Positions 1 to 5,140 of a DNA stretch of 6,608 nucleotides are shown one piece after another. Under the pieces are notes generated by a model, which had not been told where the DNA came from, ran no database searches, and saw nothing but the letters and a program-made list of their open reading frames with translations. Every line of letters starts with the position of its first letter. Within the stretch, counting starts at the first letter, position 1. Source of the DNA: Reyranella sp. (GTDB lineage Bacteria; Pseudomonadota; Alphaproteobacteria; Reyranellales; Reyranellaceae); the NCBI GenBank assembly GCA_004296815.1, contig SCVT01000237.1, forward strand, positions 1 through 6,608, read 5' to 3'. A program made the position numbers and the translations under genes.

Positions 1-86
1 GCATGGAGCTGGTAGAGGCCGGACATGCCGGCGCCGATGATGATGGCGTCGAAGTCGAGCGTCGGCTCGGGGTTCCCGGAAGTCAT
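1..86 (-). CDS. Flavin-dependent (Baeyer-Villiger-type) monooxygenase, N-terminal fragment
   Basis: Only the first 28 codons lie in the window; the gene continues beyond the left edge. Reading leftward from the ATG at 86-84, the peptide starts MTSGNPEPTLDFDAIIIGAG and continues MSGLYQLH. Residues 13-28 are a beta strand followed by GAGMSG (18-23), the GxGxxG dinucleotide-fold motif that binds FAD in class B flavoprotein monooxygenases. The wording 'DAIIIGAG.SGLY.LH' is typical of the N-terminus of cyclohexanone/phenylacetone monooxygenase-like Baeyer-Villiger enzymes, which use NADPH and O2 to turn ketones into esters or lactones. The diagnostic Baeyer-Villiger fingerprint lies outside the window, so another FAD-dependent NAD(P)H oxidoreductase is possible. 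No strong Shine-Dalgarno is visible upstream. The gene is divergent from the lipoprotein gene, with 129 bp between them. Confidence 0.8.
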   Translation of the reverse strand, partial: MTSGNPEPTLDFDAIIIGAGMSGLYQLH

Positions 87-203
87 GTAAAGCAGGGTAA
101 CTGTGGCATCGGGGACACGGCAACAAGAGCGCGCCGCAGAGCGGATGTTTCTGTGCAGCCGCGCAACCGTTCCCGCGCCCTGCCGTTGGGCCCGAACAAC
201 CGC

Positions 204-211
204 AGGAGAGG
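204..211 (+). promoter_or_regulatory. Ribosome binding site of the small lipoprotein gene
   Basis: AGGAGAGG lies 4-11 bases before the ATG at 216, a near-perfect Shine-Dalgarno. It settles the start, because the same reading frame stays open upstream back to the window edge. Confidence 0.8.
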
Positions 212-215
212 TCCA

Positions 216-404
216 ATGCTGAAGCCCATCGTCATTCTTGCCGTGCTGGCGGGTACCGTCGTCGCCGGCTGCTCGATCCGTTCGGAGCGCGTCGTCGAGG
301 CCCCGGCCGCGACCACCACGCAGCGCACCACGACGGTGCAGAGCGACCCGTACGCGCCGGCCGCCACGACCACGACCACCACCTACACGACGCCGACCCG
401 CTAA
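216..404 (+). CDS. Small threonine-rich lipoprotein, function unknown
   Basis: Encodes 62 residues. Residues 1-18 (MLKPIVILAVLAGTVVAG) are a short lipoprotein signal peptide with one positive charge and a hydrophobic core. They end in a lipobox, V-A-G-C, with the lipidated cysteine at 19; the serine at +2 suggests outer-membrane sorting. The mature 44-residue peptide is low-complexity: 15 of 44 residues are threonine, and the segment APAATTT occurs twice (29-35 and 47-53). It ends in a run of six threonines followed by YTTPTR. I recognise no enzymatic domain. Similar short, Ser/Thr/Pro-rich lipoproteins of unknown role are common in alphaproteobacteria. The start is fixed by the strong ribosome binding site. 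The gene converges on the DUF333-type gene, with stop codons about 30 bp apart and a large hairpin following. Confidence 0.8.
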   Translation: MLKPIVILAVLAGTVVAGCSIRSERVVEAPAATTTQRTTTVQSDPYAPAATTTTTTYTTPTR

Positions 405-412
405 CTGCGGGT
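396..412. repeat. Small hairpin with the lipoprotein stop codon in its loop
   Basis: ACCCGC (396-401) and GCGGGT (407-412) form a perfect 6-bp stem. The 5-nt loop TAACT contains the TAA stop codon (402-404). The 18-base unit 395-412 recurs at 430-447 with 15 of 18 bases identical. Confidence 0.5.
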
Positions 413-418
413 TCCTGG

Positions 419-460
419 CGCCGGGACCTGACCCGCTACTGGCGGGTGCAGGTTCCGGCG
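419..460. terminator. Long hairpin between convergent genes, candidate bidirectional terminator
   Basis: The left arm 419-436 pairs with the right arm 442-460. The stem is 18 bp (17 Watson-Crick, one G-T at 425/454), with a single bulged G at 448 and a 5-nt loop at 437-441. Its right arm lies inside the last codons of the DUF333-type gene, and that gene's stop codon (436-438) sits at the stem/loop junction. The position, directly after one gene and at the end of the convergent one, fits a shared terminator. No T-run follows on either strand, so factor-independent termination is not assured. The structure might instead protect mRNA 3' ends or act with Rho. Confidence 0.5.
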
Positions 461-855
461 TACAGGGCGTCGGCCTCGCAGACCTTGCCGCCCGGCAGGG
501 TGCAGCTACCTTTTTCCGGCGTCACGCCCGTGGCCGAGGTCACGGTGTATCGCCCTCCCGTTATCGCGCAGTACCGCCCCGCCGCCGTCACGTAGCCCGT
601 GACCCGCAGCCCGCCCTTCGGGCACTCGCCTCGGAACAGCGCCCATTCCTCGCACTGATAATTGTCGGTGAAGACGCAGACGCCGAATTGCCCGCCGTCG
701 GGCCGGCGATCCATCTGCAGCGCGCCGCCCTGCTCGATGCAGCGCACCGACGCCGGATTGGCGAGCTGCGGTTGAGGCGGCATCTGCGCCAGCGCCGCGC
801 CCGTCCCCGAAACCATCCACGAAACCGCAACTATCGTCAGCGCCAATGCGCGCAT
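436..855 (-). CDS. Secreted protein with two tandem DUF333-type cysteine repeats
   Basis: Encodes 139 residues from the ATG at 855. Residues 1-23 are a Sec signal peptide ending in ALA before QMPPQ. The mature part holds a clear DUF333 unit starting 'ANPASVRCIEQGG' (about 32-78): GG...GVCVF, then CEEWALFRGEC. This family is known from periplasmic or secreted 'hemolysin-like' small proteins of unclear function. The C-terminal half (96-136) is a diverged second copy: C.ITGG.Y...G...KGSC..PGG.VC.A...Y.GTC. Cysteines lie at 39, 60, 68, 78 and at 96, 118, 126, 136, probably two disulfide pairs per unit. A GTG four codons upstream (867) is in frame. I prefer ATG 855 because GAGG sits at a normal ribosome-binding distance from it. 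The gene is convergent with the lipoprotein gene and divergent from the MFS gene. No catalytic function can be assigned. Confidence 0.87.
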   Translation of the reverse strand: MRALALTIVAVSWMVSGTGAALAQMPPQPQLANPASVRCIEQGGALQMDRRPDGGQFGVCVFTDNYQCEEWALFRGECPKGGLRVTGYVTAAGRYCAITGGRYTVTSATGVTPEKGSCTLPGGKVCEADALYAGTCTRQ

Positions 856-921
856 GTCGGACCTCACTGACGCGAGGATTGCGCGCGCCTTCCCGCCGTG
901 TCCAGAGTGGGTCCGGACATG
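853..921. repeat. Imperfect inverted repeat holding both start codons of a divergent gene pair
   Basis: The left arm 853-867 reads CATGTCGGACCTCAC. The reverse complement of the right arm 907-921 reads CATGTCCGGACCCAC. The arms align over 14 bases with one single-base gap in each. The ATG of the DUF333-type gene lies at the outer end of the left arm, and the ATG of the MFS gene at the outer end of the right arm. Each arm also carries the purine-rich stretch before its start codon. The spacer is 39 bp. I see no convincing -35/-10 pair on either strand here. Confidence 0.45.
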
Positions 922-2373
922 GTGACGGCCGCCTCTTCAGCCCCCGACGAAAGCATCAAGCGCCTGCTGCCCTGGGTGGTGGCGGTGGCGTTCTTCATGC
1001 AGTCGCTCGACACGACGATCCTCAACACCGCTGTCCCCGCCATCGCCGAGGCGATGGATGTCACGCCGCTCAACGTGAAGTCCGTGCTGGCGAGCTACAC
1101 GCTCTCGCTTGCCGTCTTCATCCCGATCAGCGGCTGGATGGCCGACCGCTTCGGCACGCGCCGCGTCTTCGCCGCAGCCATCGGCCTCTTCACCCTGGGC
1201 TCGCTGCTCTGCGGCCTCGCCACCAGCATCGAGATGCTGGTCGCCTTCCGCGTCCTGCAGGGCATGGGCGGCGCGATGATGATGCCGGTCGGCCGCATGA
1301 CCTTGGCGCGGACCTTCGCCAAGGGCGACCTCGTGAAGGCGATGAGCTTCGTGGCCATCCCGGCGCTGATCGGCCCGATGATCGGGCCGGTGGCGGGCGG
1401 CGCCATCGTGCACTGGCTGCACTGGAGCGTGGTGTTCTTCCTCAACATCCCGGTCGGCATGCTGGGGCTCTACCTGGTGCTGCGCCTGCTGCCGGACTAT
1501 CGCGAGGCCGAGACCCATCCGCTCGACTATGTGGGCCTCGTGCTGTTCGGCTCGGGCATCGCGCTGCTCTCCTACGTGCTCGAGGTGTTCGGCGACCACA
1601 CGCACGGCACCGGAGCGATCCTGGGCATGCTGGCATTGTCGGCCGCGCTGCTGGCGGGCTACGGCATCCGCGCCGTGTCGACGGCTTTCCCGCTGCTCGA
1701 CCTCACCCTGTTCAGGATCCGCACTTTCCGCGCGGCAGTGAGCGGCGGCTTCTTCACGCGGCTGGGGCTGGGCGGCATCCCCTTCCTGTTCCCGCTGCTC
1801 TACCAGATCGGGCTCGGCTTCTCGCCGATCCAGTCCGGCCTGCTGGTGCTGCCGCAGGCCATCGCCTCGCTCGGCATGAAGACCTTCCTGCCTGTGATCC
1901 TGGCGCGGTTCGGCTATCGCACCGTGCTGCTGGTGAACACGGTGATGTGCGGCGTGATGATCATGACGTTCTTCACGGTGGGGGCCGAGACGCCGATCTG
2001 GCGGATCGTGGCGCAGTCCCTCGTGCTCGGCTTCTTCACGTCGATGCAGTACACCGCCATGAACACGCTGGTGTACGCCGACGTCGTGGGCCGCCAGACC
2101 AGCGGCGCCAGCACGATCTACACGACCGGCCAGCAGCTCGCGATCAGCTTCGGCGTGGCCGGCGCGGCCCTCGTCGCCGCCTTCTTCGTGCCCTCCGGCA
2201 ATGCCGCGGAGTCCGCCGCCATCATCCATGGCGTGCAGCAGGCGTTCCTGGTGCTGGGCATCCTCACGGTCGTGTCGGCCGTCGTGTTCGTCGAGCTGAA
2301 GGCCGACGACGCGGCCGACGTCGCCCGGCGCGACAAGCCATCAGCCGCGCCGGACCATCACGGCGAGCACTAG
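919..2373 (+). CDS. MFS efflux transporter, DHA2 (EmrB/QacA, 14-helix) type
   Basis: Encodes 484 residues, close to the usual length of about 500 for 14-helix drug:H+ antiporters of the inner membrane. The first helix carries 'LDTTILNTAVPAIA' (about 30-43), the DHA2 D.TI.N.A.P motif. The loop between helices 2 and 3 has motif A, GWMADRFGTRR (72-82). Helix 5 has the antiporter motif C, PALIGPMIGPVAGG (148-161). Further hydrophobic segments follow to about residue 460, then a charged tail ending DHHGEH. The likely role is proton-driven export of toxic organic compounds; the substrate cannot be told. No adaptor (EmrA) or TetR/MarR regulator is adjacent. ATG 919 is chosen for the GTGGG 7-12 bases upstream. 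A GTG at 898 in the same frame (491 residues) is the alternative but lacks a ribosome binding site. The stop codon overlaps the stop of the opposing tspO gene. Confidence 0.92.
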   Translation: MVTAASSAPDESIKRLLPWVVAVAFFMQSLDTTILNTAVPAIAEAMDVTPLNVKSVLASYTLSLAVFIPISGWMADRFGTRRVFAAAIGLFTLGSLLCGLATSIEMLVAFRVLQGMGGAMMMPVGRMTLARTFAKGDLVKAMSFVAIPALIGPMIGPVAGGAIVHWLHWSVVFFLNIPVGMLGLYLVLRLLPDYREAETHPLDYVGLVLFGSGIALLSYVLEVFGDHTHGTGAILGMLALSAALLAGYGIRAVSTAFPLLDLTLFRIRTFRAAVSGGFFTRLGLGGIPFLFPLLYQIGLGFSPIQSGLLVLPQAIASLGMKTFLPVILARFGYRTVLLVNTVMCGVMIMTFFTVGAETPIWRIVAQSLVLGFFTSMQYTAMNTLVYADVVGRQTSGASTIYTTGQQLAISFGVAGAALVAAFFVPSGNAAESAAIIHGVQQAFLVLGILTVVSAVVFVELKADDAADVARRDKPSAAPDHHGEH

Positions 2374-2867
2374 TTCAGGCGCCAGATCGCGATGTGCAGG
2401 ACGGTGGCGAAGGCGAGCCACCCGAGATACGGCACCAGCAGCAGCGCAGCAGCGCCATCGACCCGGCGGAACTGCCACGCCGTCGCCAGCACGGCGAGAT
2501 CGAGCACCAGGATGACGCCGACGGAGAAGCCGATGTCGCGCATCCCGAAGAAGGCCACGATCCAGCCGAGGTTGAGCGCCAGCTGCAGCGCGAAGAGCGT
2601 CAGCGGGCCGCGTGTGGTGTCCAGGTCGGCGCTGCGCCAGACGCGCCAGGCGGCGATCGCCATCACGATGTAGAGCACCGTCCAGATCGGGCCGAAAGCC
2701 TCGCGCAGCGGATTGAAGGACGGCTTGGCGAGGCCTGCGTACCAGGTGTCGATGCTGGTCGCCGTCACCCCGGCGCCGAGCGCGCCGACGAGGAGGCAGA
2801 TGCCGACGAGGACCGTCAGCGCCAGCAGGTCACCACCCGTGGTGAGGTCGGGGCGGCGTCCGCTCAT
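2370..2867 (-). CDS. tspO: TspO/MBR family membrane protein (tryptophan-rich sensory protein)
   Basis: Encodes 165 residues with five predicted membrane helices, as in the TspO/peripheral benzodiazepine receptor family (about 150-180 residues). Family signatures are WYAGLAKPSFNP (42-53), FGPIWTVLYIVMAIAAWRVW (58-77), LFALQLALNLGW (91-102) and the C-terminal PYLGWLAFATVLHIAIWRLN (146-165). There are eight tryptophans. Bacterial TspO proteins bind porphyrins, haem precursors and sterols, and have been tied to tetrapyrrole-dependent gene control and stress responses. Small deviations: the usual Pro-Pro after FN is Pro-Leu (53-54), and a histidine (158) stands where asparagine is common. The ATG overlaps the stop of the upstream DUF1345 gene as ATGA, and no separate ribosome binding site is seen, so translation is probably coupled. 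The gene is convergent with the MFS gene. Confidence 0.94.
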   Translation of the reverse strand: MSGRRPDLTTGGDLLALTVLVGICLLVGALGAGVTATSIDTWYAGLAKPSFNPLREAFGPIWTVLYIVMAIAAWRVWRSADLDTTRGPLTLFALQLALNLGWIVAFFGMRDIGFSVGVILVLDLAVLATAWQFRRVDGAAALLLVPYLGWLAFATVLHIAIWRLN

Positions 2868-3535
2868 GACAGCAGGCTCGCGCCCACGTTGATGGTGAGC
2901 GCCAGGATCGCGGTGTTGAAGGAGAAGGCCACGATGCCGTGCACCAGGCTGATGCGGCGCATCGCCGGCGAGATGGTGGCGACGTCGCCGGTCTGCGCAG
3001 CACAGCCGATCACGAACGAATAGTAGAGGAAGTCGCGATAGTCGGGCGGCCGGTCGCCGGGGAACTTGAGGCCGCCGGGACCGTCGTCGTCGGGCCGGTA
3101 GTAGACGTTGGCGTAGTGCAGCGCGAACACCAGGTGCGTGAACGTCCAGGAGAGCGCCACCGTCCCCGCCGTGCTCAGGAGCGCATGGAGCACCGAGGCG
3201 TTGGGCTCCTTCAGCACCGCAAGCTCGGCGAAGATGGTCCCGAAGCTCGCGAGCGCGCTCACGATCACCACCAGCAGGATGATCCAGTCGCCTTCGTCGT
3301 GGAACGCGGCGCGCTCGTAGCAGGTCTCGACGGTCGATTTCGAGATCATGTAGAGCGTGCTGGCGATGTAGATCAGCGCGGTCAGGTCCCAGGCGGCGAG
3401 GCAGCGCAGCTCGAGCTTGGTGTCCGCCGGCAGGAGCAGGAGAAGGACCAGGCCGGACGCCAGCGACACGAGAAGCCGGCCGCGGGCCCGGACGAAGCGG
3501 AAGAACCCGCGATTGAAAACGCTGCTGTTGGACAT
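2864..3535 (-). CDS. DUF1345 family integral membrane protein
   Basis: Encodes 223 residues with about five hydrophobic segments: near 21-36, 46-64, 84-106, 113-142 and 196-220. A short basic N-terminus, MSNSSVFNRGFFRFVRARGR, precedes them. The region DYRDFLYYSFVIGCAAQTGDV (165-185), followed by RR.SLVHGI.AFSFNTAILALT.N (193-216), is the hallmark of DUF1345, a family of unknown function. The start at 3535 is supported by GGGGAG six to eleven bases upstream; the reading frame is open further upstream but without a comparable site. It is the first gene of a two-gene operon with tspO (ATGA overlap) and is divergent from the TRIC-family gene across 63 bp. No molecular role is established; the pairing with TspO hints at a joint membrane or stress role, which is inference. 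Confidence 0.88.
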   Translation of the reverse strand: MSNSSVFNRGFFRFVRARGRLLVSLASGLVLLLLLPADTKLELRCLAAWDLTALIYIASTLYMISKSTVETCYERAAFHDEGDWIILLVVIVSALASFGTIFAELAVLKEPNASVLHALLSTAGTVALSWTFTHLVFALHYANVYYRPDDDGPGGLKFPGDRPPDYRDFLYYSFVIGCAAQTGDVATISPAMRRISLVHGIVAFSFNTAILALTINVGASLLS

Positions 3536-3540
3536 GTCTG

Positions 3541-3546
3541 CTCCCC
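3541..3546 (-). promoter_or_regulatory. Ribosome binding site of the DUF1345 gene
   Basis: On the minus strand GGGGAG lies five bases before the ATG at 3535-3533. It selects this start over the long upstream extension of the same frame. Confidence 0.7.
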
Positions 3547-3583
3547 GCCCCACTCTGCCATCTCGGCGGCGGCCCGCAATCGC

Positions 3584-3589
3584 TGTAAT
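3584..3589 (+). promoter_or_regulatory. Possible -10 element just ahead of the TRIC-family start
   Basis: TGTAAT matches the sigma-70 -10 consensus at five of six bases. It ends nine bases before the ATG at 3599, so transcription would begin at or within about 2 bases of the start codon. No good -35 is found at 16-18 bp, which lowers confidence. Confidence 0.3.
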
Positions 3590-3598
3590 CTCGCCGGG

Positions 3599-4228
3599 AT
3601 GCTTTTCGACGTCATGGACCTCGCGGCGACCTTCGTGTTCGCCATCAGCGGCGCGACCCGTGGTGTGCGCCGGCGGCTCGACCTGTTCGGCGTGCTGGTC
3701 GTGGCCTGGGTTGCGGCGGTGGCGGGCGGGATCGCGCGCGACCTGCTGATCGGCGCCGTGCCGCCGGCCGCCATCGCCAACTGGCGCTACCTCGCCGTGA
3801 CCGTGGCGGCGGGCCTGCTGGGCTTCTTCGCCTCGGGCCTGATCGGCCGGTTGCGCACCCCGGTGCTGCTGTTCGACGCCGCGGGCCTCTGCCTGTTCGC
3901 CGTGACGGGCACCGAGAAGGCGCTGGCCTACGGGCTCAACCCGCTGATGGCGGCGATGCTGGGGATGGTGACCTGCATCGGCGGCGGCGTGGCGCGCGAC
4001 CTGCTCACCCTGCAGGTCCCCACCGTGCTGCGGTCCGAACTCTATGCCGTGGCCGCCCTGGCGGGCGCCGGGACAATTTCGGTCGGCCATTGGCTCGGCC
4101 TGCCGGCCGGGCCGACGGCCCTCGCGGGGGCGGGCCTCTGCTTCTTCCTGCGCCTGATGTCGATCTACCGGGGGTGGCGGCTGCCCGTGGCGGTGACCGG
4201 TGATAAGTCCTATCAAGAAACTGACTGA
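3599..4228 (+). CDS. UPF0126/TRIC family membrane protein (trimeric intracellular cation channel-like)
   Basis: Encodes 209 residues, the normal size of the YicG/YadS (UPF0126) family, which is related to animal TRIC potassium channels; prokaryotic members form trimeric cation pores. The protein is an internal duplication. Residues 12-56 (FVFAISGA ... AGGIARDLLIGAVPP) align without gaps to residues 98-142 (CLFAVTGT ... GGGVARDLLTLQVPT). Each half holds the glycine-rich GG(I/V)ARDLL helix kink that lines the pore in this fold. About seven hydrophobic segments are visible. The start at 3599 (MLFDVMDLAATF) has no good Shine-Dalgarno; an ATG five codons further in (3614) is an alternative. The gene is divergent from the DUF1345-tspO pair and is followed by 112 bp before pyrE. 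The likely function is monovalent cation flux across the inner membrane, inferred from the family. Confidence 0.92.
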   Translation: MLFDVMDLAATFVFAISGATRGVRRRLDLFGVLVVAWVAAVAGGIARDLLIGAVPPAAIANWRYLAVTVAAGLLGFFASGLIGRLRTPVLLFDAAGLCLFAVTGTEKALAYGLNPLMAAMLGMVTCIGGGVARDLLTLQVPTVLRSELYAVAALAGAGTISVGHWLGLPAGPTALAGAGLCFFLRLMSIYRGWRLPVAVTGDKSYQETD

Positions 4229-4267
4229 ATATTTGCATCTGCAGCTTTATCGAGTGCTGCGTTTCCC

Positions 4268-4296
4268 TTGCCGGTCCTGTGGATGAACGCTAAACA
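4268..4296 (+). promoter_or_regulatory. Candidate sigma-70-type promoter for pyrE
   Basis: TTGCCG (4268-4273) and TAAACA (4291-4296) are separated by 17 bp. They lie in the 112-bp gap before pyrE, giving a predicted leader of about 38 nt. The -35 is fair (4/6) and the -10 weak (3/6). Confidence 0.3.
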
Positions 4297-4325
4297 CACG
4301 GCCGTCATTTTGTCGCAAGCGGCGT

Positions 4326-4335
4326 GGGGGAAAAA
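4326..4335 (+). promoter_or_regulatory. Ribosome binding site of pyrE
   Basis: A purine run, GGGGGAAAAA, lies 5-14 bases before the ATG at 4341. It supports a start that includes the lysine-rich N-terminal extension. Confidence 0.55.
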
Positions 4336-4340
4336 GCAGC

Positions 4341-5123
4341 ATGGCGACGAAGAAGAAGGCCAAATCGCCAGTCACTGCGCCCGCAGAGAAGACGGCCAAC
4401 AAGTTGAACGGCAAGGCTAATTCCGGCCGCGGCAGCGGCACGCCGGAAGCGCGGGACACCGCCCGTCTCCTGCTGGAGATCGAGGCCATCCACTGCCGTC
4501 CGGAGAACCCGTACATCTTCACGTCGGGACGGGCGAGCCCGGTCTACATCGACTGCCGCAAGATCATCTCGTTCCCGGAGGCGCGCGCCAAGATCATGGC
4601 GCATGCGCTCAAGGCGATCGACAAGGCGATCGGCTGGAACAAGATCGACGTGGTGGCCGGCGGCGAGACCGCGGGCATCCCGTTCGCGGCCTTCCTGGCC
4701 GCCCTCGCCAAGAAGCCCATGATCTACGTGCGCAAGCAGCCCAAGGGCTTCGGCCGCATGGCCCAGATCGAGGGCGAGCTGAAGCCCGGCAAGCGGGTCC
4801 TCCTGGTCGAGGATCTCGCGACCGACGGCGGCAGCAAGCTGGTCTTCATCGAGGCCCTGAAGAAGGCCGAGGCCAAGGTCACGGACTGCTTCGTGATCTT
4901 CCACTACGGCATCTTCCCGCAGAGCACCGAGATGCTGGCCGCGGCCGGCGTCAAGCTGCATGCGCTCGCCACCTGGTGGGACGCGCTGGAGGCAGCGCAG
5001 AAGCACAAGTTCTTCGACGAGAAGGGCCTCACCGAGACGCGGGCCTTCCTCGAGGCGCCCGAGCAGTGGTCGGCCAACCACGGCGGCCGCCCGCCGGCCC
5101 CGCGCCCGATGCTGGGACGCTAA
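4341..5123 (+). CDS. pyrE: Orotate phosphoribosyltransferase
   Basis: Encodes 260 residues. PyrE joins orotate to PRPP to give orotidine 5'-phosphate, the fifth step of pyrimidine synthesis, in the cytoplasm. The type I phosphoribosyltransferase core spans about 37-245. It includes FTSGRASPVYIDCRKIISFP (60-79), VAGGETAGIPFAA (105-117), the flexible catalytic loop YVRKQPKGFGRMAQIEG (129-145) and the PRPP-binding motif VLLVEDLATDGGSK (153-166). HYGIF (188-192) and W(W/D)AL..A..KFFDEK.L are typical of the alphaproteobacterial form, which is usually near 230 residues. The excess is a roughly 35-residue Lys/Ala-rich N-terminal extension (MATKKKAKSPVTAPAEK...) of low complexity and a Pro-rich tail (250-260). 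The ribosome binding site supports the long form. The gene is followed after 28 bp by the solute-binding protein gene, with a terminator-like hairpin at the junction. Confidence 0.96.
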   Translation: MATKKKAKSPVTAPAEKTANKLNGKANSGRGSGTPEARDTARLLLEIEAIHCRPENPYIFTSGRASPVYIDCRKIISFPEARAKIMAHALKAIDKAIGWNKIDVVAGGETAGIPFAAFLAALAKKPMIYVRKQPKGFGRMAQIEGELKPGKRVLLVEDLATDGGSKLVFIEALKKAEAKVTDCFVIFHYGIFPQSTEMLAAAGVKLHALATWWDALEAAQKHKFFDEKGLTETRAFLEAPEQWSANHGGRPPAPRPMLGR

Positions 5124-5140
5124 GCAGCTTCTTTGCTACG

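Noticed and set aside
185..200. Partial palindrome GTTG...CAAC before the lipoprotein gene
   Set aside because: Only the outer four bases of each arm pair; this is expected by chance in such sequence.
3..215. Upstream extension of the lipoprotein frame, giving 133 residues
   Set aside because: The extension runs through the promoter region and the divergent flavoprotein start, and would bury the signal peptide. The strong AGGAG before 216 marks the true start.
937..2229. A 430-codon open frame antisense to the MFS gene
   Set aside because: The translation is dominated by His, Glu, Arg and Gln, the usual mirror of a GC-rich gene; no family resemblance.
2385..2392. 8-bp palindrome ATCGCGAT inside the 3' end of tspO
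   Set aside because: It is in coding sequence, is isolated, and such GC-rich octamers are common in this kind of genome.
846..3023. A 725-codon open frame on the plus strand across the MFS and tspO region
   Set aside because: Its translation is rich in Arg, Pro, Gly and His with no membrane or domain pattern, while another frame gives a perfect MFS protein. It is an out-of-frame by-product of high GC.
4241..4265. Weak hairpin GCAGC...GCTGC followed by GTTTCC after the TRIC-family gene
   Set aside because: Only a 5-bp stem with a 10-nt loop and a short T tract, too weak to call a terminator.
4305..5081. A 258-codon open frame antisense to pyrE
   Set aside because: Leu/Arg/Glu/Asp-biased translation with no recognisable motif, lying fully opposite a certain pyrE.
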